From contig JAGMVK010000007.1 in the NCBI GenBank assembly GCA_020747065.1, positions 1,178,001 to 1,242,000 of the forward strand: a stretch of DNA of 64,000 bases, written 5' to 3'. Under the pieces are notes generated by a model. It was not told the origin of the DNA and ran no database searches. It worked only from the letters and a program-made list of their open reading frames with translations. The DNA is from Cadophora sp. MPI-SDFR-AT-0126. Lineage: Eukaryota; Ascomycota; Leotiomycetes; Helotiales; Ploettnerulaceae. The position numbers were made by a program, and so were the translations under genes. This document shows, piece by piece, positions 12,283-23,800 of the stretch; position 1 is the first letter of the stretch, and each line of letters begins with the position of its first letter.

Positions 12283-13728
12283 ATGTCCTCCGTTCGAAAG
12301 TTTGATATTGTGCTGTTAGGAGCGAGCGGCTACACTGGTAGACTAGTTGCTGGACATATGGTCAAGACCTTCCCAACGAATTTGAAATGGGCGATTGCAG
12401 GAAGATTCATGGATTCATTGGCCAGTCTCCATGACGAGCCGACAGCTCTGAATGCAGACCGCAAGCCACCAGGTTCGGCTCTTCTCCGCCATGGTACAGA
12501 TTGATGTTCTAACGCATGAAAGAAATTCAAATCCTTGAGCTTGTTAGGACCGACCTAGATCGTTTGACTCTAAACACTTGTGTTTTGATTAACGTCATCG
12601 GTCCATACCACCGACTATCTTCTCCTGTTTTGGCAGCTTGCGCGCGGAATGGAACTTGTTATGTCGATTGGTAAGAAATTTGTTTGCAGTGACTGATTCA
12701 TTTACTGATAATTCTTAGCACGACCGAGACTTTATGGATTCAAGACATGATTGGGAAATATGAAACTGCTGCCATCGATTCAGGCGCAGTTGTATGTCCC
12801 CAAAGACTCTCACAACATTAGATATTGGCTCACTCTTCAGATCATCCCCGCTATATCACTCTCAAGTTCTCCATCGGATCTCGTCGCATGGCTAGTCGCC
12901 ACGTGCATCCGAGAACAAGGGTTCGAAGGCACTTTCGAGGTAATCAGTTCCAGCAAACTCGCGTAAGTCGTGGCCCACAACACATCGATAACAATGTATA
13001 GCTGACCGCGAGTCAATATTAGACTCAACGGTATGAGTGGCGGCTCCTTCGCCTCAGTTCTAGCTCTACGAGAGGCATACGGTAGCTCCTGGTTTCTCTG
13101 GGGCAACTCCTGGATCCTCTCTTCCAAGTCCGCGCCGCCGTCTACTCTCCCGTGGACAACTTGGCTTGTTGGCTACAGGAACGTCCCCAATCTTGGAATA
13201 CTCACAACCTCATTCGTGGGGCCAGGAAACGAAGCGGTTGTACACCGCAGTTACGATCTCAACCCCTCGCTCTACGGCCCTTACTTCAAATTTCGAGAGT
13301 ACGTTCCCGCGGCCAGCATTCTCGACGCTGTGACGCTACACACACTTACCTGGATTGGGACAATCCTCCTTGCTCTACCACTAGTCAGGTGGCTTTTGGG
13401 GAAGCTCGCTATACCGCAAGGCACCGGACCGATAGTTGAAGAGAGTAGGAAGTTTGAGAGTGTTGATTTCAAGGCTGTAGGATTTGTGGAGGGCGAAGAC
13501 GCACCTCGTGCTATGGCTACATTTGCTTATAAGAGTTCAACATATGAAATTAGTGCTGTCCTCGCTGCTGAGGCTGCTGGTGTGCTGTTGAAGCGTGTGA
13601 AAGCGGCGGAGATCGAGGGCCGTGATTTGACGGGCATAGGTGGAATTCTCACGCCGTCGTCTTTGGGCATGCCATTTGTCATGCGGATGAGGGAGGTGGG
13701 CGTGGTGATTGAGGTTGAGAAGTTGTGA
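12283..13728 (+). CDS. Saccharopine dehydrogenase-like oxidoreductase (SCCPDH family)
   Basis: A 412-residue membrane-associated NAD(P)-dependent reductase-like protein of the SCCPDH family. Five exons: 12283-12472, 12523-12670, 12719-12791, 12841-12962 and 13023-13728. The N-terminus FDIVLLGASGYTGRLVA is a classic Rossmann dinucleotide site, followed by NVIGPYHRLSSPVLAACARN and YVDCTTE as in the family. A hydrophobic segment (LTWIGTILLALPLVRWLLGKL, about residues 290-310) fits lipid-droplet or membrane association. The C-terminus EGRDLTGIGGILTPSSLGMP is strongly family-like. These proteins are not true lysine-pathway enzymes; the substrate is unknown. The first donor (GTTCGG) is weak but needed for frame. 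Confidence 0.88.
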
Positions 13729-13851
13729 CGCGTTTCACAAGCTGGAATAGACATGGCACGCTAGATAGGAGGTTCATACATTAATTTGGGTACCGTGCGG
13801 CACTCGCACGTAGAGATTTCTGCTCGGTAGAAACGAAAATTCTCGTTCTCA

Positions 13852-16138
13852 TTATTGTGACTTTGAGGCATCGGCAAGTATTACGTCCGCAGCCTTTTCA
13901 CTGACCATGTAAATAGGTAGCGCGATGTAGAACCCGGGGATCTTGGGAAAGATCGAAGCATCGGACACCCTCAGTCCCTTCACGCCTCTCACTCTGAATC
14001 TCGAGTCCAAGACTGCCATTTCATCTCCATCCGCTCCGATCGGACAAGTGCATGAAGCATGATGACCCCAAGCCTCGTTCTTCACGAAATCGTTCAACTT
14101 TTCTCCGGTTACGTCCGGACCTGGCCAAACTTCCGTAAACCCCCCATTCAAGGAGACAACATCTTTGAAGATGCGACGCGAGAATGTCATGCCATCGACC
14201 ACGGCTTGAACATCTTTTGCTGCAGCATCGTCAGTTGTGGTGCCTGAATCGAAATACCTAAAGTTGATAAGTGGTGTGTCACGCGGATCGGCAGAGCGCA
14301 AAGTCACAGTCCCAGCATTGTTGCGACTGTGTGCCTTGAGTGTAATCCAAGCCCAGTACTTTGCATCAAGTAGGGCGTCTGCCGAGTACCCTGGGTAGTA
14401 GCCTATGAAGTTTGCAGGAGCTCCCGTGATCAACACATCATTGTCTCCTGCCGAAGTTGACGAGTTCTGCACAATCGCAATTGCAATACCATTGGTTGCG
14501 TAAGTTCCCCGATCCCCGTTTGGATTGTTCTTCCACTTACTCAGACAAGCATCATCTGAAGTTCGGAGGAATGTACAATCCTTGGTGATTGCAAAATCAC
14601 TGGTGGTTTTCCCAATCACACTTGTTTCGTATCGGTCTTGGAGATTGGTGCCGACGCCAGGAAGGTCTTTGACAAGAGGGATGCCGAATGATGCAAGTTC
14701 GTCCTTTGGACCAATTCCACTGAGTTTCAAGAGCTGGGGTGTATTGAATGCGCCGGCTGAGAGTATAACCTCTCGTGTTGCATTGACGCTTCCGGGGATG
14801 CCGGAATTGTCTGTGCTTGCTCGAGGATCTGCTCGGTACAGACTCTTGCCTTGGAGATATTTGACACCAGTGGCTGTTGTTCCTGAGAACGTTACCTGTT
14901 CTGGTCAACCTTCATCGACGGCCATTGGGTGTCGAATAGTCAGTCTCACCTGAGTCACGAGTGTGTTCATTTGTATGTCAAGAATGTACTTTCGAGATCC
15001 ATCTGGATTGACAGCATTTGCAGTGTTGAGGATGAACTCACGTGGTCCGACACGGGCTCCAGAGTCGATAGCTAAAGGAATCTGGAACAAGCCCTGCTGC
15101 GCATCTCGACCAGTCAAGCCGGAATTTAGATCTCTTCCAAGAATCTGGCCCAACCCCAGTAAAGTGCTGAGTACCGATGTAAGCCAGCTATCCCCCATTG
15201 CGGACCCCGCAGCAGCAATGAGAGAGATGATTTTAAGGTCTGTAGTTACCAAGCCAAGGCTGGTCAAGCTAGTCGTCAGCCATCCGGTATACCCATGTCC
15301 AACTGTCGAGCTTGGTGCGTAGCTCGCATGCTCGAGACGCTCGAAGTACTTGCGCATTACAGCTGGTGCCCAGGAATTATCGCCAGTAAGGTTCTGTATT
15401 CCAACCCAATCGCTTTCGTGCGGTAGGACGCTGATAAGGGCGTTGTGCGAGCCACATCCGCCAAGTGTTCCTGCTCGTGGGTACAGTACTCCCAGAGGAC
15501 TTGAGCCAGCTGGTGGGTTCTTGTTTCCGCTTATACCCTCGACGAACAGATCCCCCGAAGGCGTCTTGTAAGTCATCTTCGTGTCCTGTTTCTGTCTGGT
15601 GACGTTGCTGTAGTGGTTGACATAGAAGTCCCATCTCATCGGGATGTACTCGGTCGAAGCCAGATTCAGCGCTGGGACTTGTTGCTGAAGGCTCGACCCT
15701 TGGTCATCTCCAGCCTCAATCAGCAGTACCGAATGTCCTGCGATCGCCAACCTAGCAGCCAGTGGCCCTCCTCCTGGTCCAGAGCCAACAACAACTATAG
15801 AGGAACTCAGGGTCAATACACATTTCCAAATCTTCTTCTGCGGCAACAAATTTGCTTCAAAACATATCAGGAGGCACAAGCCATAATCCACTGGGAAAGT
15901 AAAATAACTCAATCAAATTCGAAAAAAGCACTTACCATACTCATAAGACGGCAGATAAGTTGATGGAGCTCTGGTTTTCCTGACAGGCGTGCTTCGTGAG
16001 CTCTTGGAGTGGCCATCAGGCCTATTTGAAAAATGTTAGTAACAATTCGATTCACCCTCAGCGAGGAGCATACAATGCTGTGCCTGACACGGCAATTGCC
16101 AAAGCGAAGACTCTGGCAATGAAAAGCGCAGCCACCAT
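13852..16138 (-). CDS. Secreted GMC-family flavin oxidoreductase
   Basis: A 679-residue FAD-dependent glucose-methanol-choline oxidoreductase. Exons on the minus strand: 16074-16138, 15936-16021, 14950-15794, 13852-14895. The first exon encodes a signal peptide (VAALFIARVFALAIAVSG). The Rossmann motif VVVGSGPGGGPLAARLA is completed across the second intron. Further GMC signatures are YPRAGTLGGCGSHNALI and the REVILSAGAFNTPQLLKLSGIGP block. The C-terminus has WGHHASCTCPIG with the first catalytic His, and GLRVSDASIFPKIPGFYIALPIYMVSEKAAD. The second active-site His/Asn appears replaced by an aromatic/aliphatic stretch, as in some fungal subfamilies. Substrate unknown: aryl-alcohol, glucose or secondary-metabolite oxidation are all possible. 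It is divergent from the CFEM receptor gene. Confidence 0.88.
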
Positions 16139-17545
16139 ATTGAGGCAAATGGACTCGAAGAGACGCAGTGGGGGAACAGAACAAGACACCCTTTCCCGTG
16201 TGTACAGTATATATATGTATGCCTGCGTCTCCGAAGTCCAGTTTCCCACCAGGACTCCTGGTATCCCTTTTGGTTACGCATCATTGCTTGCTCCTTCCAC
16301 AAGGGGAAACAAGAATGAGTGCTTTTGGCTCAACTTGCATGCATGAATGAAATACATGTCTGCATTCCACCGGCCTTCACAAGGGTGGATGAATCTGTGT
16401 TGTGACCGTCTCAAAAGGGTCTGCTCCGGGGAAGTCGCTGAGAGCTAAAGTATTTTTGTGGAGAAGTGTTAGATGAGAATATGTGTACAGTATATACACA
16501 GATACACACTTGATGTGTGAGGGGAACTCACTCCGAGGCACGCACCTCGATACCTGACTCCTGCAAGCCTGTGCCGTGTATCGCGTGGCTCTTATCTTTG
16601 TTTGGTATCCATTGCCGTTCTTGGAGGAACCGCGTAATAGCTTGGCGTGAACGCCGCACCCCGTTTCGGTACCGGCGTCCGACCGAAAGCTAGGTAGGAT
16701 ACATTACAATACATACATACCTCCGTATTTTGCATCGACTGCATGAGCTATCCACAATTCGGTTCAGTCCAGTCCAGTTGAAGGCAAGTCCAGCATGCTC
16801 TCTGTCCTATCGGGTTATTACTCCGCTTCGAAGGGCTGTTTGGTTCTCTTCTCTGCTGCCAAGCGAGGCAAAAGGGGTCCGTCCCTCCGTACTCTCGATT
16901 ACCCACCTTCATGCTAGATGGCAGGGTAGGGCAGGGCAGATTGACTTTTAGAGGTCCAATCCTCTCAAAGTTATAGTAACTCGTACGCAGGAGCAGCCTG
17001 CCATGTGAAAAAACTCCGGATTTTGGTTGTTCTCTAATTCTATGCTCCACAGCTGAATGATTTCGGGAAATGTGGTGGCAAGTCTGCGCTCTCGCTTACC
17101 TGGCTGCGTCTCGGTAGTTTTAGTGGTATTGGTTGTTACCTACCCTACCCTCATTTTCTACTCGCTCTTCAAAGCATGCGGTCTCCCCTGTTATTTTTTG
17201 GAAGGTGGCGAGTTGACGGCACCACGAAGTGATTCATGCTAGTTGTTGTGGCACCATTCGTCCCAGGCCGAGTCCAACAAGCGCCTTGCTGCATCGGTGC
17301 GTCGCCAATCAACATGCATATCGTCGCCAAGGGACGGCAGATGTCAGGTCTACGACGGGGTGCCTTGTTCAGGAACCCGTAACAAATCCTGAGAGGGAAG
17401 CTTATAGGAGGTTTTATCTTGTCTAGGCTCTGAATCTGCGACCCATAAATCATTCTTAAGCATGGCACGCCCGCCTACCCGTGGGAACATTAGGGGCCCC
17501 GTCACATAAACTTTATATTGTGCATCAGACATTGCAGTATTCGAA
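16139..17545. other. Divergent promoter region (GMC / CFEM receptor)
   Basis: About 1.4 kb with no supported gene. It contains short AT dinucleotide runs (near 16208-16220 and 16490-16505) and must hold both promoters. Confidence 0.5.
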
Positions 17546-19174
17546 ATGAAAGTCGATGGGATACTAATTATTGTCTGTTGCGGGCTTTTAAGGATCGGTA
17601 CAGTTACCGCTCAGGGTCTAGCACTTGCAGATACTCCTCCTTGCGCTGTACGATCTGGCACCCTGCTTTTTCGACAGCTTCGCTAACGGAGATAGTTGGA
17701 ATGCGTTGCAAAAGCCCTTCCGTCTTCAGCATTGAGTGACAATGTTCCATTGGAAGATGTGATCTGTCCAAACGTCAAGCTTCTATCTACGCTGTCTACG
17801 TGTGTGCAGATATCTTGCCCATTCCAAGATCAGATCAGTAAGGGAATTCTAGCAGCCATTCTATATCCTCTGCTGACACCCGTTTTTAGCTGTGAGCGAG
17901 ATTCAAAAAGAACTATGCCGAGGCATTCCGATCGAGTCTCGGAGTACAGAGATCATACTTCTTGTAGCGATCCTTTCCGGCATTACATTTCCAGTCGCCG
18001 GTCTCAAATTCTACACGAGGTGGTCCATGAGTCGGAGGCTTGATTGGGACGATTATGCTGCATTGGTAGCTACGGTCGGTTGTCGATTTAGATTTGAAAT
18101 ACGTTGGTTCTGACTTTCTCTGCAGCTCTTCATGGCGGGACTTGCTGCTCTCGAAATAGCAAGTAGGTCAACGCCAATTCGGAGATTGGGAAGACGAGTC
18201 TGATATTGACAAACTACGTTAGGCGCCAAACTTGGACTTGGGCAGCACTACTGGACAGTCTCTGTTCTCAAGGGAGTCTTGATCCTCAAGGTACGCACAA
18301 CGAATAGTTCCAAAGAGGACATACTGATCGTTTCAGTTCTACTATGTTGTACAAATGTTTTACATCTTTGTCCAAGTAACTGCTAAGATGTCCCTCTTGC
18401 TCCTCTACATTCGCGTATTTCCGCGGACGCGCACAGCTCTGTTGAGCAAGGTTGGGATTGGCTTCCTGATCCTCCATGGAATGGTGTATCTCTTTCTCGT
18501 AATTTTTCAATGCACGCCAATCGCCTTCATCTGGGATCGATCTCTCACCGGCAAATGCCTCAACCTAAATGTCATTGGATACAGCGGTGCTGCCGCAAGT
18601 ATCCTGGAAGACTTTTTCATCTTGATACTACCCATTATCGAGATCAAGGCCCTTCAGCTGGGGAGGGGTAAGAAGTGGAACCTTTTTCTCATGTTCTCTA
18701 TCGGCTCTTTGTAAGTCAGGCCAAAATCATAGCCGTCGCCCGTCGCTTGAAGCGATATTTGCTGATCAAGAACACAGTGCTTGCGTCACTAGTATCGTCC
18801 GGCTCAAGTTCTTATCAGACTTCACCAACTCCTTCGATGCAACTTGGGACCAGACAGATGTTGTCAAATGGTCACTGATCGAAGAATTTGTTGCCGTGCT
18901 TTGCGCCTGCATTCCTTCCCTTCGGGCCTTCCTCATCCAAAAGTTCCGAATGCTTAATTCTTCCGTCCGCACGATTGCAAAGAGTAAAAACGCAAGTCAA
19001 GTCCGATCGGGTGCACAGAGACTGGACGATCACGACGAGACTGGTTCATATCCTCTGCATAATATTACCAAGACTGTTGGCGTCAGTTTTGAAGAGAAGG
19101 ACCTTGATGGAAATGATCTAGAGCGTCAAGGCAGCACAACGGCAATATATGCCACTGAAAGGGGCAGAATTTGA
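17546..19174 (+). CDS. CFEM-domain seven-helix receptor-like protein (Pth11-type)
   Basis: A 434-residue integral membrane protein. Seven exons: 17546-17647, 17696-17837, 17890-18074, 18126-18162, 18223-18290, 18337-18710, 18778-19174. After a signal peptide (ILIIVCCGLL..) comes a CFEM module, PPCALECVAKALPSSAL then DVICPNVKLLSTLSTCVQISC; its Cys array only forms if the first intron is removed. The rest has the fungal rhodopsin-like fold: TEIILLVAILSGITFPVAGLK, RRLDWDDYAAL, TAKMSLLLLYIRVFP, LVIFQCTPIAFIWDRSLTGKC, plus two more helices. A hydrophilic cytosolic tail ends it. CFEM-Pth11 proteins act as surface sensors in plant-associated fungi; that role is family knowledge. The second hydrophobic block is split by two tiny exons, which supports careful splicing rather than decay. 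Confidence 0.88.
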
Positions 19175-20820
19175 GTCTGAAGGTATTATTTATTATCAAT
19201 ATTCGAGAGACTGGATCGTCTCCAGTCCTCGCTCCCTTCTCTATCGTCACTTTCACTCCACATACTTTGCAAAGCCTCTGAGCACTTAACCGTCCCTCCA
19301 CACGACTTTCTTGTGCACATCCATGACCTCTCCAGTCACAAGTCCAGAAGCTTCAGGCATAGCTTTACTCAGAACCAGGACAAACCGTACCGGAGCAATG
19401 TTTACCCCCGGACGCTCTTATAGCTACAAGTATGACCTAGGTCAGCATATACCTCGTTGATTGTATTTTCCTATTTTGTAATCTACCTGCAAATTGGAGG
19501 AATTTCAGGTCCCAGCTTATGGAGGTCAAACTGACTGTAAGCCGTGAAGGGAGCTTGTCGTGGAGACGAGATCGTCTCGGCTGCTTATGGATGAGAATAT
19601 CGAGATAGACAAGTGCTATGGTCTTGAAAGCATGCTAAAGGTCACAAGTAGTAATCACTGATGTGGTATTGAGAGATAAAAGAGCCGATGCTGAATGTTG
19701 TGCAAATCGCTTACAACCACCCTCTTGCCACGTTACTTAGGTGCGGACCGTCGATAAAGCGGAACAATTTTCAAAGAGTGGGGGATTACCTGTGAATTGT
19801 CACCATCTAGAGAAATTACTGGCATGGTTTTTGTGCTTGTTTGCTATTGGTGCTAGTTAGGGCGATGCCTTCCAAGATACTGTAAGGGAAAAGACTTGTA
19901 AGCGAGAGGTCTCGGGCATCAGACCGTTGTGTTCAAAATTCTGGTATAACAGTTCTAATACCCGCCAAATTGCAATCTAGATTCGGCATAGATGCAGCGG
20001 ATTTCATCTTACATTTTGTAGGCAAAACCCCGGGCTACAGACACTAATCAATACAGCACAGGAAGCATATCTTTGGAGTTGAAGATGGCTCGGCAGTGTG
20101 CAAACTTTAAAGTCCACCTGCTGGGTACGCCGTGCGGAGAAGACGTAGAGAGACGGATAGGACAGAACATTTCCTTACCTACCCGGGTACCCAAATTGAG
20201 TGTTGGAGTGCTTATCGAGACTAGGCCGCCCGCTTTTGCTGCCTTCAGGCCTTTTCTTCTCATGCGCCGCTCTTAAGGCCTAGGGCATAGGGATTGACAG
20301 ACTGGAGTATGCTTGGAAGTGACAACAGCGAACAAAACTTCTATCTCGATGTATCATATCACTGGAAGACTGCCTCGCGGAGACACGTAAAAGAATTATG
20401 GATATAGCCTCACCGAAGCTTGGCCTGTTATGAGCGATCTTGGCTCGTTGGACGTCTGCGTGTGTTGCTTCGTACCCTGTCTACCCTCGTAGAGAGCGCC
20501 GAGAGGTATAGTAGCTGAAGAACTGCAGGCACGACAATGCACCCGAAGAATATAGTGCGAAAGCGTCAGGAAAGTCTACATTGGAATTGGGTGATGGGAC
20601 GTACGACTATAATGCTAGTGAAGGAGCAGCATACACATGCAGCGATGGCACTCAGAGAGAAAAGGTGGAATTATCAGTGATGCATCATGACATATGAAAG
20701 ATCTCGAGTCCATATTTCTAGAAATTGATGTGCGTGAAAGTCAGAAGGGATATCCCGCTCCTCATGCAAACTCCAATCTGATGCAATAAGCGCTACCTAT
20801 GCTCCAAAATCATGATGTCG
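19175..20820. other. Convergent intergenic region, no gene seen
   Basis: 1.65 kb between the receptor stop and the ATG2 stop. No ORF longer than about 70 codons has any recognisable feature on either strand. Confidence 0.5.
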
Positions 20821-23800
20821 TTAATGTTTTTTGTATTTCTGCATATGAGTTAGTAACCGCACACATTGACACGGATATCAGGACTCACCGCTTCAGCTCT
20901 CTGAAGATGAACCGGGTCCAGCGAATTAGTGGCTCCCATCAAGATCTGGCCACCAGCCCTAGCAACACCAATGGCAGGTCTGAGTATCACTGTTGGAGCA
21001 TGCTTTCTAACTGCTCGCAAGACCCCCGCTGCGTCTCCACCTTCCATGACCTCACCCGGCACTGCGATGATAGCATCCCTCGCTAGTATCAGGTCACGCT
21101 GTAAACCCGCATATCCGCCACGGAGGCCCTGGAAAACGCCAACTGGCTGATTGGCATACAGACTGATCTGCTTGTTCTCATCCTCGGAGTCATCTCCCTC
21201 GGTGATTAAACCTGAAGGTCCCATTGCAGGCCCGAGAAAGTCTTCCGCGCCCTGGAGCACTGTCTGCACACCAACGGCAACCTTAGCTCCTAGCTTGACC
21301 AGCTCGGTCCCGGTAGTCTTTGCAAATGCGGCAGCTCCTTTCGAAATTCCTCTGACGATTCGTCCATCTTTCTTGTACTCGCGCATGGGTACCACGACAA
21401 GATGCCGGAAGCCCCCACCGACATTAACAAGCGATCTAACAGGTGCTAAACCAGCCAAGATACCAGGAAGTTGATTTCTTTTTATATCTGGCATCCAAAT
21501 GTCGTTCAAGCATTTTCCGAGTTTGTCAAATCCTGAGATGCCATAGATGATTGTATGGCGGAGTACCATGTCTGCTTCGTCTAAGATTAAAAAATTCATG
21601 AATTCTGTTGTGTGTCCAGAGCGGAGACCGGCATAGTCCACCCTCTTTGGTTTGAAATCGAGTTTCACTTTGACGGAGTTGACTTCCACTCTCTGCAGGA
21701 AAGGTACATCGGTTGGAGATGTATGAGTGGGAGCAGAATCATCCTTAAACTCAAAAAATCTTGTGATGAAGTCCAGAGCATCTTGGTCTACATGAAGGCG
21801 AAGTGGGAGGACTGTTGCCTTGAGAACAATCTCGGCAGCAGCTAGTTCAGGGACCGGCTTCACGTTCAGGATCTCGATGTGTATCATGTTCGCACCTGTC
21901 TCTCTTTCACCAGCATCTTGCATGTACGTGGCAAACTTTCTCCAGGTCGAGGTCGGGACGTGGTCGAAAATCTCGAAGTCGTGTACGCGAATGTCAACTG
22001 AGCTCTGCGTCTCCCCACTTCCAGGAGGGAAGGAGACAAGATCTACGCAAACTCCTCGGAGCTCAAAGGTAATCTTATGGTGCCTGCTTCTCTGAAGACG
22101 CAATTTTTTGGTCCTTGTCGTGCGTTGCCCTCCCTGTTTAGTTGGAGAAGAAGACACCGAAGTTGTGGCAATAGATTCAGTTTCTGTTGCATTGTCATTC
22201 AAGTCCTGGTTGATTGCGGCTGCCAATTCGCGGGGATCCCGATTCGCTGGTATGCCAATATATATAGAATTGAACAGAAAATCACCGATGACAGTTTCCT
22301 CATCGTCAATATCCTGGTCGAATGTTGGTCGTCTTTCGTTTCGCGCCTTATTTTCTATTGCTTTCGATTCCACATCTTGAACTGCCTTTGAGATAGTATC
22401 GCGAGTATGCTGCCAATCATAGCCATCGAAGAGGTTCCAAATGAAGTGTACATCGCGCACGCAAACTTTGAGTGGGCTTTTCCGAACCTTCATCGCGTTT
22501 GATCGATCGTAAGTGTTCTTCGCAGAGTTCCATCGATGTGCTGTACCTTCCAAGATTGAACCGGTGCCAAAATGATCCTCTTGAAACTCGAGTTCCTGGT
22601 TCTCCTCAACTTCCTGGTGTTCAACAATACTCTCCAACAACACACCATCGTGAGTATCGCGACTTGTGACATGCGTGGAGGCGGCAGAGGCCACTTCGTC
22701 TTCCAACATTGCTTCTTCGTAGGCTTCTGACTCATTCTGATAGTAATGAGAGTCAAAGTCAAGGTCGTCAACGTCCTCACCGGGGAAGCCTTCTTCTACT
22801 CCCTCACCGAGCCCAAAATCATCATCGAAATTGTAATCTCCCTCTGCAGTACCGAAAGCATCTCCGGACAAAGATGCAAGCAAGTCGTGTACTGGGATTA
22901 CCGTTGTGCGGTACTTGGTCTCCTTACTTGGGACTGTCGGAGGTGATAGATTGTTGAGTACAGCAATGAGGGTTTGCGTGGAATCGGCGCAGGACTCCAG
23001 CACGAAGAGATCGTCTCGAAGTTCCACATCGACTGCCCGTTCCCCGTCTTCGCTTGTGGACATCTGTACGACGGCTTTTGCGGAGGATATGTAACTCACG
23101 GAGACGTATCCTGTGGCACATAGATCTGCAACCTGTGTGCTTCCCCCATCAAACGAATACCTGCGTGAGTTCGCATTGACTTGTCCCGACGTGAGATGAG
23201 CGACATTGTCGATAACTAGAATGGAAGCTTTGCTCATTTCCATCGAAGCACTCGCATTCCGATTTTTCGGTAAGATCACTTCAACATGGGCCTCCGTCAA
23301 CACAACCAAGACTTTGGATGGTAAGCTTAGAGGATTCAATCCCAAAATGCAGTCCCGCAGTACAACGTCAATCGCCAGTGAGTTGGAGGTTCCGGTTTTA
23401 GGCACTGTCGCTGCTCGTGGCATGGTGCTGCGTATTTGTTTAGGTTGAGTAAAGTCTGTGAGTGTCGCAACCGACGCAGTCAAGCTGGCGGACAAGTCTT
23501 GGGATGTTGCATTCTCAGCGAGACCAAGTAGCGTCATCAGCGTGGGCACACGATATTCGAGTTTCAGGTTCCAGAGCTTGATTTTGACCACAGGCTCCAT
23601 TTCATCGCCAATCATTCTTGCCATGACAGCAGGGCTCCTGGCCCGAGGCTCTCGCAATTCTGGGTCAGTGGCAACCCCAATCAGCTCCTCTGAAGCATTT
23701 CGCCGAACCGAGATGCCACCAACACTAAGCGCGACGAGCGAGGGGAGAGTGATTTGAGCTACTTCGACATCAGTGGACGAGATTTTGAAAGTACCCACAG

